Shown in pieces: positions 7,894 through 14,880 of a stretch of DNA of 64,000 nt. Position 1 is the stretch's first letter. The number at the start of each line of letters is the position of its first letter. The stretch lies in assembly GCF_000802305.1 (NCBI RefSeq), contig NZ_JTDK01000020.1, forward strand, positions 27,770 to 91,769, given 5' to 3'. The notes beneath the pieces are model-generated. The model saw nothing but the letters and a program-made list of their open reading frames with translations, was not told where the DNA came from and made no database searches. Made by a program: the position numbers and the translations under genes. This DNA is from Microbacterium mangrovi (GTDB lineage: Bacteria; Actinomycetota; Actinomycetes; Actinomycetales; Microbacteriaceae).

Positions 7894-8633
7894 CCCTGCG
7901 CATCGCCGTCGCCGGCGGCACCGGGCAGGCCGGTTCGGAGGCGGTCCGGGCGGCCCGCGAACGCGGACACGACGTGGTCGTCCTCGCCCGGGCCACCGGC
8001 GTCGACCTCGTTGCAGGAACCGGAGCGCGGGAGGCCCTCGACGGCGTCGACGTGGTGATCGATGCGTCCGGCTCGGGTCCCGGCGACGACCCCACGGAGT
8101 TCCATGAGGCCGTGACGAAGACCCTCGTCAGCGTCGGGGCCGCGGTCGGCGTCCGTCACCTGGTCGTCCTCTCGATCGTCGGCTGCGACCGTGCTGCGAC
8201 GTACCCCCTCTACGCCGGCAAGCTGGCCCAGGAGCGGGAGACCGAAGCGGGAGGCATCCCGTTCACGATCGCCCGTACCACGCAGTTCCACGAGTTCGCG
8301 AAGCTCATGTGGCGGGTCGGCAAGCGGGGCCCGCTGCACTTCGCCCCGCAGATGCGCTCGCAGCCGGTCGCCGTCCGCGAGGTCGGCGAGCACCTCGTGG
8401 ATCTCGCCGAGGGCGCACCGCACGGGCACGCGCCCGAGTTCGCCGGTCCGCGTGAGGAGTCGGTGCTGGAGATGACCCGCGCCTACGCCCGGGCCATCGG
8501 CGGCGGCCCGGTGATCCCGATCCGGATGGGCGGCGACTTCGGCCGTGCCCAGCGCGACGGGTCCCTGCTTCCGGGCCCGCACGCCAAGCACGGCCGCCAG
8601 ACGTATGCGGAGTGGATCAGCGCTCTGAGCTGA
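7890..8633 (+). CDS. NAD(P)-binding Rossmann protein (NmrA-like SDR)
   Basis: A 247-residue atypical short-chain dehydrogenase. AVAGGTGQAGSE at residues 6-17 is the dinucleotide-binding GxxGxxG turn; LVVLSIVGCDR and TIARTTQFHEF fit the NmrA/NAD(P)H-binding branch, in which the usual YxxxK catalytic pair is not conserved. It may act as a redox-sensing or reductase protein; the substrate is unknown. It starts at a GTG that overlaps the upstream stop and is the last gene of the three-gene unit beginning at 7418. It converges on the S9 peptidase gene. Confidence 0.85.
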   Translation: MTLRIAVAGGTGQAGSEAVRAARERGHDVVVLARATGVDLVAGTGAREALDGVDVVIDASGSGPGDDPTEFHEAVTKTLVSVGAAVGVRHLVVLSIVGCDRAATYPLYAGKLAQERETEAGGIPFTIARTTQFHEFAKLMWRVGKRGPLHFAPQMRSQPVAVREVGEHLVDLAEGAPHGHAPEFAGPREESVLEMTRAYARAIGGGPVIPIRMGGDFGRAQRDGSLLPGPHAKHGRQTYAEWISALS

Positions 8634-8653
8634 ACGTTCTGAGCTGACCGCGC

Positions 8654-10732
8654 TCAGCCGAGTCGTTTCGGCTTCTGCCACTCCTCGCCGAGCACGTGCT
8701 GGGCGAGGAACGCGAACACCGTCTCGTACCAGACGACGGCGTGCTGGGGCTTGAGCACCCAGTGGTTCTCGTCGGGGAAGTACAGGAACCGGTGCGGCAT
8801 CGAGCCGTCCTCCGCCGCGAACTGCGCATTCAGCTCGGACCACAGCCGCAGACCCTCCCCCACGGGCACCCGGTAGTCGCGATCGCCGTGCACCACCAGC
8901 ATCGGGCTCGTGATGTTCGCGAGGTGCCGGTGGGGCGAGTGCTCCGCCATCGCCTCGGGGGTGAAGATCGACTGCCAGTACGGGGTGAAGTCCGTCGTCG
9001 GGCCGAACTGGTCCAGCGCCCAGAGACTGGCGTGAGTGACGATCGCCCGGAAGCGGTCGGTGTGCCCGGCCACCCAGTTGGCCATGTAGCCGCCGAACGA
9101 GCCGCCCATGGCGGCCGTGCGGGTCTCGTCGATGTCGTCGCGGGCGACGACGGCATCCGTGATCGACATCAGGTCCGTGTACGGCGCCGCGCCCCACGCG
9201 TTCCAGCCGCGTGCGATGAAGTCCAGGCCATAGCCGGTCGACAGCGCGGGGTCCGGCAGCAGCACGGCGTAGCCGCGCGCGACCGCGAGCTGCGGGTTCC
9301 AGCGCCAGCTCCACGCGTTCCAGCTGTTCAGGGGTCCGCCGTGGATCCAGAGCAGCAGCGGCGCCGGAGCATCCGCCGCGGCATCCTGCGGCAGCAGCAG
9401 CCAGCCCCGGACGCGCGCCCCGTCGGCCGCGGTCGTCTCGACATCCGTCATCCGCGCGGGGACCTCCGGGATCGGAGCGGGCGTGGCGAGTTCGATCACC
9501 GTGCCGTTCCGGTCGATGCGCACCGGATGCAGGGGCGTCATCCACGACGCGCGCAGCGCGACCAGCTCGCCCGACGTGCGGTCGACACGCACGTTCGAGT
9601 ACGTGAAGTCGTCGGCGGTGAGCTGCTGCACCCCGCTGTCGTCCAGCGGGATGCGGAACACCGGCCCGCGGCCGTCCTGGTCGGCGGTGACGATGAGCGC
9701 GGTGTCGTCGAGATCGAAGGCGACGGAGCTCGGCCAGCGATCCCAGTCCGCCGCGATCCGGTGCGGATCGGACCCGTCGATGCCGGCGACCCAGAGTTCC
9801 TGCTGAGAGGGCGCCGCGGCGTTCTGCAGCGCGGCGCGCACGAACGCGATCGTCCGGCCGTCGTTGCTGACCACCGGCATCTCGGCATCCGCCGCGGGAT
9901 CGTCGAAGACCGGGGTGTGCCGGCCGGAGGCCACGTCGATCGCGACGATGCGCAGGCGCACGTCGGCGCCGCGCGGCACCTTCAGGGCGGCGACCACCGT
10001 CGCGCCGTCCGGGCTGATCGCCACGCCCTCGGTGTCGGCCGAGCGCCCCGGGCGCGGTGTCAGGTCGACCGGCCGCGGCAGGTGCGCGGGGTACGGCTTG
10101 GCGGCATCCTCGTCGTCGTCCTTCTCGGCGTCCGGCGCTGCGGGCGAGCCGACGGGATCGGCGAGTCCGCGGACGTCGAGGGCGAGCAGGTGCGGTTCGT
10201 CGGGCCCGAGGTCGTGGTCCCAGTACCGGATCGGGTAGCCGTCGTGGAGGATCGCCGCGACCTTGTGCTTCGTGCGGTCCGCGCGCAGCCGGGCGTCTTC
10301 TTCGAGGGTGCAGGCGCTCGGCAGCAGGCCGGCGGCGATCACGAGCCGGTCGGATGCCGCCGCGGCGACCGCTCCCGAGATGCCGCCCGCGAGCGCGGTG
10401 ACCCGGCGCGCCTCGCCGCCGTCGGCGGGAAGCTGCCACAGCTGGGCTGGGTCGTTCTCGCCGGCTTCGCCGTCGGGGCGCGCCGAGACGAAGAGCACGT
10501 CGCCGGATGCCGTGAAAGACGCGGCCGACTCGCCCTTGGCGGAACGCGTGAGGCGCACCGCGCCCGGTGATCCGTCGGCGGCGATGCGCCACAGTGCACG
10601 GTCGTACCCGGTCTTCTTCGCGTTGAGCGTCGCGACGGTCAGCACCGCGTGCCGTCCGTCCGGAGAGAGCGCCAGCGCTTCGACGCGCGGCAGGGCGATG
10701 TAGTCATCCAGGGAGTCGAACGCAGTCGTCAC
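8654..10732 (-). CDS. S9 family prolyl-oligopeptidase-type serine peptidase
   Basis: A 692-residue serine peptidase, probably cytoplasmic since no signal peptide is seen. The first two thirds form a beta-propeller with TolB-like repeats (for example PDGRHAVLTVATL, PDGATVVAALKVPRG); the last third is the alpha/beta-hydrolase domain. The nucleophile is Ser545 in GGSFGGYMANW; the Asp is in VHGDRDYRVP and the His in FPDENHWVLKP. Members cleave short peptides or acylated peptides; the sequence alone does not separate dipeptidyl from acylaminoacyl peptidase. It starts at GTG 10732, six bases after TAGCGT, so it is leaderless, and it is divergent from the VOC gene at 10790. Confidence 0.9.
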   Translation of the reverse strand: MTTAFDSLDDYIALPRVEALALSPDGRHAVLTVATLNAKKTGYDRALWRIAADGSPGAVRLTRSAKGESAASFTASGDVLFVSARPDGEAGENDPAQLWQLPADGGEARRVTALAGGISGAVAAAASDRLVIAAGLLPSACTLEEDARLRADRTKHKVAAILHDGYPIRYWDHDLGPDEPHLLALDVRGLADPVGSPAAPDAEKDDDEDAAKPYPAHLPRPVDLTPRPGRSADTEGVAISPDGATVVAALKVPRGADVRLRIVAIDVASGRHTPVFDDPAADAEMPVVSNDGRTIAFVRAALQNAAAPSQQELWVAGIDGSDPHRIAADWDRWPSSVAFDLDDTALIVTADQDGRGPVFRIPLDDSGVQQLTADDFTYSNVRVDRTSGELVALRASWMTPLHPVRIDRNGTVIELATPAPIPEVPARMTDVETTAADGARVRGWLLLPQDAAADAPAPLLLWIHGGPLNSWNAWSWRWNPQLAVARGYAVLLPDPALSTGYGLDFIARGWNAWGAAPYTDLMSITDAVVARDDIDETRTAAMGGSFGGYMANWVAGHTDRFRAIVTHASLWALDQFGPTTDFTPYWQSIFTPEAMAEHSPHRHLANITSPMLVVHGDRDYRVPVGEGLRLWSELNAQFAAEDGSMPHRFLYFPDENHWVLKPQHAVVWYETVFAFLAQHVLGEEWQKPKRLG

Positions 10733-10759
10733 CCTGACACGCTACGCCTCGAGCCGCCG

Positions 10760-10782
10760 ATGTCGGGGGCACCGGGCAGACT
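10760..10782 (+). promoter_or_regulatory. Promoter of second VOC gene, RecA-NDp-like
   Basis: ATGTCGGGG, eight bases, CAGACT, seven bases, ATG at 10790. Same layout as the promoters at 5916 and 6944. Confidence 0.4.
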
Positions 10783-10789
10783 GTCGGAC

Positions 10790-11197
10790 ATGGCACTTGT
10801 CGATCACCTCGGGATGACCGTCGATGACCTGACACGCGCGAAGGAGCAGTTCGATCCGGTGCTCACCGCGCTCGGCTACCGCATCGGGTCCGACGATCCG
10901 GCCGGGATCGCCTGGCAGAACGGCACCGAGACCGAGCTGATCCTGCTGCCCGCCCGAGAGGAGGGAACAGGCCCGCACGTTCACGGGCGCGTGGGGTGGC
11001 AGCATCTCGCCTTCGACGTCCCCTCACCTGACGAGGTCGATCGGCTGCACGCGATCGCGGTCGACGCCGGCTGGACGGTGGTGCGCGCGCCCAAGCTCTA
11101 CCCGCGCTTCAATGACCGCTACTACGCGTCGTTCGTGGAGGACGACAACGGGATCCGCATCGAGTTCATGTTCAACCCGCCGCGCGACGCCTGTTGA
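10790..11197 (+). CDS. VOC family protein (glyoxalase/bleomycin-resistance fold)
   Basis: A 135-residue single VOC domain. It begins VDHLGMTVDDLTRAKEQFD, the usual first metal-ligand region, and ends with the second half VGWQHLAFDVPSPDEVDRLHA and RYYASFVEDDNGIRIEFMFNP, where the final Glu is the family's metal ligand. It could be a lactoylglutathione-lyase-like or dioxygenase-like enzyme; the substrate is unknown. It is divergent from the S9 peptidase. The -35 box of the rtcB promoter lies over its stop codon. Confidence 0.85.
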   Translation: MALVDHLGMTVDDLTRAKEQFDPVLTALGYRIGSDDPAGIAWQNGTETELILLPAREEGTGPHVHGRVGWQHLAFDVPSPDEVDRLHAIAVDAGWTVVRAPKLYPRFNDRYYASFVEDDNGIRIEFMFNPPRDAC

Positions 11198-11246
11198 CGA
11201 CGTCGGTATCCTTCAGTATCGTTGCAAGGCTGTGCCGACCGGCACA
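11194..11246 (+). promoter_or_regulatory. rtcB promoter with a palindrome at the transcription start
   Basis: TTGACG at 11194-11199 and TATCGT at 11217-11222, spacer 17 bases. Transcription should start near 11229, and TGTGCCGACCGGCACA (11231-11246, 7-base arms) lies right at that point, as an operator or 5' hairpin would. Confidence 0.5.
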
Positions 11247-11277
11247 GCAGGACGAGAACGCCGAGAGGACGACGCGG

Positions 11278-11367
11278 ATGCCATTGCGCACACTCCGTTT
11301 CGATGAGGTGCTGGGTCAGAATCCCGGCGACCTCCTCAAGTCGCACCCTCCGGTGACCGTGGTCTAG
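11278..11367 (+). CDS. Short ORF in the rtcB leader (29 residues)
   Basis: ATG at 11278 preceded by AGAGGA at about nine bases, ending at TAG 11365-11367. The product begins MPLRTLRFDEVLGQ and has no recognisable family. It sits between the rtcB promoter and a terminator-like hairpin, so it is either a leader peptide or a small conserved gene. Only comparison with relatives can tell whether it is translated. Confidence 0.35.
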   Translation: MPLRTLRFDEVLGQNPGDLLKSHPPVTVV

Positions 11368-11383
11368 AGACATCCGATCTCTC

Positions 11384-11412
11384 GCGCCCCGCACCGCACA
11401 GGTCCGGGGCGC
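11384..11412 (+). terminator. Terminator-like hairpin in the rtcB leader
   Basis: GCGCCCCG (11384-11391) pairs with CGGGGCGC (11405-11412), followed by TTCCTTCT. It lies between the short leader ORF and rtcB, so it would stop transcription early unless prevented; a short GAGA/TCTC pairing just upstream could compete with it. The attenuation role is inference. Confidence 0.4.
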
Positions 11413-11508
11413 TTCCTTCTCCGCGCGCAGAGGCGGAAGAGCGCCGGCCCCGTGGGCCGCCCTCCCCGCATGCTCCGCGCGAGCGTGCTGCAACGCAAGG
11501 AAAGGAAC

Positions 11509-12678
11509 ATGGAGAAACTCTCCGCACGGCTGCTGTCGTGGGCGAGCCTGATCGACGAGAAGACCCTCGCGCAGGCCCGCACCGCGGCGCGCATGCCGTT
11601 CATCCACCCGCATCTGGCGCTCATGCCCGACGCCCACCTCGGCAAGGGCGTGACCGTGGGGTCGGTCATCCCGACCCTCGGCGCGATCATCCCGGCCGCC
11701 GTCGGCGTGGACATCGGATGCGGCATGATCGCCGTCCGCACCCAGTTCGAGAAGTCGCAGCTCACCGGCCGTGACCTCGCCCCGCTGAGCGAGGCCATCG
11801 AGCGTGCCGTCCCGCTGTCGGCGGGGCACGCCAACCGCAAGGTGGTCGCCACCGCCGAGCCGCGGATCGCGGAGCTCGAGGAGCGGGCGGAGAAGGCCGG
11901 GTTCGACCCGGCCGGCTACGCCGGGAACTGGCGTCTGCAGCTGGGTTCGCTCGGTTCGGGCAACCACTTCATCGAGGTGTCGCACGACGACCTCGACCGG
12001 GTGTGGCTGTTCCTGCACTCGGGGTCCCGGGGCATCGGCAACAAGATCGCCACGCACCACATCGGGGTCGCACGACGGCTCGCGAAGCAGTGGTGGATCG
12101 ACCTGCCCGACCCCGACCTGGCCTACCTCGTCGAGGGCACGGCGGAGTTCACCCGGTATATCCGGGAGCTTCGCTGGGCGCAGCACTTCGCCCTGCTCAA
12201 CAGGGAGGAGATGATGGATCGGGTGGTGCGGCAGGTGTCCGAGTTCCTCGGCGAGCCGGTGGCCGAGCAGGAGCGCATCAACTGCCACCACAACTTCACC
12301 GAGCACGAGAAGCACTTCGGCAAGGAGGTGTGGGTCTCGCGCAAGGGTGCGATCCAGGCCGACCTCGGTCGTCCGGGTCTCATTCCGGGGTCGATGGGCA
12401 CCGCGTCGTACGTGGTCGAGGGGCTCGGGAACCCGCTGTCGCTGAACTCGTCGCCGCACGGCGCGGGCCGGGAGTACTCCCGGTCGGCGGCACGGCGCAC
12501 CTTCTCGCACGAGCAGCTGAGGGAGGCGATGACGGGCATCGAGTTCCGTGACACGGACGCCTTCATCGACGAGATCCCGCAGGCGTACAAGCCGATCGAC
12601 ACGGTCATGGCGGACGCCGCCGACCTGGTGACGATCCGGCACACGCTGCGCCAGCTCGTCAACGTGAAGGGCGACTGA
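11509..12678 (+). CDS. rtcB: RtcB, 3'-phosphate RNA ligase
   Basis: GTP- and manganese-dependent ligase that joins 2',3'-cyclic- or 3'-phosphate RNA ends to 5'-OH ends, used in tRNA or rRNA repair. The 389 residues hold the full active site: Asp68 and Cys71 in DIGCGM, the NHFIEV and HHNFTEHE metal-binding stretches, GSMGTASYVVEG for guanylate binding, and His317 in SSPHGAGR, the residue that takes GMP. This is the shorter bacterial form. The start at 11509 has AAGGAA immediately before it. No archease or RtcA gene lies next to it, and it stands alone between its leader and a strong terminator hairpin. Confidence 0.95.
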   Translation: MEKLSARLLSWASLIDEKTLAQARTAARMPFIHPHLALMPDAHLGKGVTVGSVIPTLGAIIPAAVGVDIGCGMIAVRTQFEKSQLTGRDLAPLSEAIERAVPLSAGHANRKVVATAEPRIAELEERAEKAGFDPAGYAGNWRLQLGSLGSGNHFIEVSHDDLDRVWLFLHSGSRGIGNKIATHHIGVARRLAKQWWIDLPDPDLAYLVEGTAEFTRYIRELRWAQHFALLNREEMMDRVVRQVSEFLGEPVAEQERINCHHNFTEHEKHFGKEVWVSRKGAIQADLGRPGLIPGSMGTASYVVEGLGNPLSLNSSPHGAGREYSRSAARRTFSHEQLREAMTGIEFRDTDAFIDEIPQAYKPIDTVMADAADLVTIRHTLRQLVNVKGD

Positions 12679-12685
12679 ACGATAC

Positions 12686-12718
12686 GATCTGCGGCCCGAC
12701 CCCGTCGGGCCGCAGATC
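12686..12718 (+). terminator. Strong terminator hairpin after rtcB
   Basis: A perfect 14-base stem (12686-12699 with 12705-12718) around a five-base loop, starting seven bases after the rtcB stop. No T-run follows, as is usual for GC-rich actinobacterial terminators. Confidence 0.65.
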
Positions 12719-12825
12719 CGGCCCCGGCACGGACGGAGGCGTGTCGTACAGATGGCCGCACGACACGCCTCCGGGATGCCGCCCGGCGTACAGATCACCG
12801 CCACCCGTCCCCGCATCCATCCCCC

Positions 12826-12902
12826 GGTCGTTGAGCGAGCGCAGCGAGACGAAACGCCCCCCGCCTCCCCCGGTCGTTGAGCGAGCATAGCGAGACGAAA
12901 CG
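12826..12902. repeat. Two copies of a 31-base intergenic repeat
   Basis: Copies at 12826-12856 and 12872-12902 begin GGTCGTTGAGCGAGC and end GCGAGACGAAACG; they differ at only two positions. I recall this unit as a common intergenic repeat in Microbacteriaceae, but have not checked it. The rest of the 12719-13014 gap holds no ORF I can support; TTGCAT at 12944 and GATAGT at 12965 form a weak promoter for the HNH gene. Confidence 0.6.
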
Positions 12903-13014
12903 CTCGCCCCGGAACGTGTCGCCCAAGATGTCCTGCAACCCGCTTGCATTATAGATGCTTGTTCGATAGTGTGGAGGTATCAGTTCGAAGATTCCAACGA
13001 ATCCGGGGGATGCC

Positions 13015-14463
13015 ATGGCCGACACGTCGCACGATGGGCTCTCTCCGGTGCTGTCCGACCTGGACGTCCTGGTCGATGGTCTCGGCGGTGCCCGGGCGCG
13101 GGTGGCGGTCGCGTTCGGTGCGGAGACCCGGTTCTACGCGTCGGTGGCCGCCCTGGTGGACCGGCGGGAACGCGAACGCGCCCAGCAGGCCGACACCGGG
13201 GCGGTGGTGTCCGCGTCCCAGTTGGCGATGCGGGAGATCTACGCCGAGATCGCCGCCGCGGTGCGCCTGTCCGAGTACCAGGTCGCGTCCCGGGTGAACC
13301 AAGCCCACGTGCTGGTGTCCCGATTCGCTACGACGATGACCCGGGTGGATGCCGGGGTGCTGTCCCCGCAGCAAGCGACCACGATCGCGGACGTCGGCGG
13401 CGTCATCGACGACCCCGACATCCGCGCCGAGTACGAGCGGTACGCGATCGACCTGGCCGCAGAGCTGACCCCCGCCCAGTTGAAGGACGCCCTCGGGGTG
13501 CTGGTGGACCGGCTCGACCCGGACGGCACCCAGGACCGGATCAAGGAAGCGGTCGCCCGCCGCTCAGTACGCAAACGCACCCTGGAGCCCGGGGTGGGGC
13601 AGTTGATCATCACCGGCCCCACCGCCCACATCGAAGGCACCTACAACCGGCTCACCGACATCGCCACCGAACTCCACACCCAAAACCAGACCGACACCGC
13701 CGCGGCGGCCGAGGCGGCCGCGGAAGACACCGGCGACGACGCCGAAGCAGCAGAGTTTGTTCCGGATGAGCGCACGAGGGCGCAGATCATGGCTGATGTC
13801 GCCTTGGACCTGCTGCTCACCTCCGTCCCCGACGGGCACGGCACCACCCCCGAACACCGCGATGCACTCGGCGCCATCCAAGCCACCGTGCACCTGACCA
13901 TCCCCGCCTCCACCCTGGCCGGCACCACCACCGGCGGCGCGCAGATCCCCGGCGCCGGTCTCGTCGACGACGACACCGCCCGACACCTCGCCGGCGGATC
14001 GGACGACTGGTACCGGATCTTCACCGACCCGACCACCGGCACCCCGGTCACCGTCGACAAACGCCGACCCTGCACCGCCATGAAACGTCTCCTGCAAGCC
14101 AGGGATGAGACCTGCCGGTTCCCCGGCTGCCGCCGCCCCGCCAAAAAATGCGACATCGACCACACCACCGCCCACGCCGACGGCGGACCCACCGCCCTGT
14201 GCAACCTCGCCTGCCTCTGCGAGAGACATCACACCGTCAAGCACCACACCGACTGGCATGTCGAGCAGCTCCCGGGCGGCATCCTGCAGTTCACCTCGCC
14301 CACCCGCCGCGGCTACCGCACCCGGCCCCCGGCCGCAGTCCGGTTCACCCCCGACAGACCACCCGGACAATCCAGCCGACCACCCGGGCAATCCGCCAGG
14401 CCACACGGGAAGGCATCCCAGCGGGAACTCAGGCGCCCGCTCGAAGATCCCGCCCCCTTCTGA
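13015..14463 (+). CDS. DUF222 / 13E12-type HNH endonuclease-like protein
   Basis: A 482-residue protein of the actinobacterial 13E12 repeat family. The N-terminal two thirds are a helical DUF222 domain; at about 355-400 an HNH motif follows: CRFPGCRRPAKKCDIDHTTA, then CLCERHHTVKHH, with two Cys pairs for zinc and the HNH histidines. The tail is low-complexity with repeated RPPGQS units. Such genes occur in many divergent copies per genome in this group and are suspected mobile or homing-type elements, although no role is proven. The gene is flanked upstream by intergenic repeats and downstream by a low-GC membrane ORF, consistent with a recombination-prone site. Confidence 0.9.
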   Translation: MADTSHDGLSPVLSDLDVLVDGLGGARARVAVAFGAETRFYASVAALVDRRERERAQQADTGAVVSASQLAMREIYAEIAAAVRLSEYQVASRVNQAHVLVSRFATTMTRVDAGVLSPQQATTIADVGGVIDDPDIRAEYERYAIDLAAELTPAQLKDALGVLVDRLDPDGTQDRIKEAVARRSVRKRTLEPGVGQLIITGPTAHIEGTYNRLTDIATELHTQNQTDTAAAAEAAAEDTGDDAEAAEFVPDERTRAQIMADVALDLLLTSVPDGHGTTPEHRDALGAIQATVHLTIPASTLAGTTTGGAQIPGAGLVDDDTARHLAGGSDDWYRIFTDPTTGTPVTVDKRRPCTAMKRLLQARDETCRFPGCRRPAKKCDIDHTTAHADGGPTALCNLACLCERHHTVKHHTDWHVEQLPGGILQFTSPTRRGYRTRPPAAVRFTPDRPPGQSSRPPGQSARPHGKASQRELRRPLEDPAPF

Positions 14464-14568
14464 GCCGATCCGGGCCAGCGCTGGACTGGCGGCTGCGATC
14501 GAACGCGACGCAATTGACGGATGCTTCCGCAACCGCGGCGATGAGCATCAGCACGCTACGCGACCGTC

Positions 14569-14880
14569 TCAACCACGCTCGAGGCTCTTCCACTTCCCCA
14601 CTGACGCGATGACGACGCCTGCGATGGCAGGGACAATCAGTAGCACCAGCAGGCCGAATTCGGGATGCACGCCGAATCGTCCATCGACATGGAAGCCCTC
14701 GAAGAGGGGAAGGCCGAGAAAGCTCATCGGGATGAGCGCACCATCGGCCGCGTCACGCGCCGCCTGGGACGCCATGATGAAAGCGGTACCCGCCACTACC
14801 AGCCCCGCGGCCCACAGGGCGAGAGATATGGAAGACGCGCTTCGACCCGCTGTCGGAGGTCGCTGGCACGATGGAGGCAT
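14569..14880 (-). CDS. Possible small membrane protein
   Basis: From an ATG at 14880 the frame gives 103 residues with two convincing hydrophobic helices (SLALWAAGLVVAGTAFIM and FGLLVLLIVPAIAGVVIASV) joined by a soluble loop with HVDGRFGVHPEF. No family is recognised. Third codon positions are much less GC-rich than in neighbouring genes, which suggests recent acquisition or decay. The proposed ATG overlaps the LuxR-gene ATG on the other strand by two bases; a shorter start inside the first helix is possible, in which case it may be a remnant. Confidence 0.45.
   Translation of the reverse strand: MPPSCQRPPTAGRSASSISLALWAAGLVVAGTAFIMASQAARDAADGALIPMSFLGLPLFEGFHVDGRFGVHPEFGLLVLLIVPAIAGVVIASVGKWKSLERG
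14850..14872 (+). promoter_or_regulatory. Possible RecA-NDp-like promoter of the LuxR-type regulator
   Basis: CTGTCGGAG, eight bases, CACGAT, six bases, ATG at 14879. The spacing repeats that of the sbcDC and alkA promoters, but the -10 box is poor. Confidence 0.3.

Noticed and set aside
12826..12902. CRISPR-like direct repeats
   Set aside because: Only two copies with a 15-base gap and no cas genes; they are an intergenic repeat.
12944..12975. A possible LexA (SOS) box before the HNH gene (TGTTCGA half-site)
   Set aside because: Only one half matches the actinobacterial GAAC-N4-GTTC pattern; the other half is absent.
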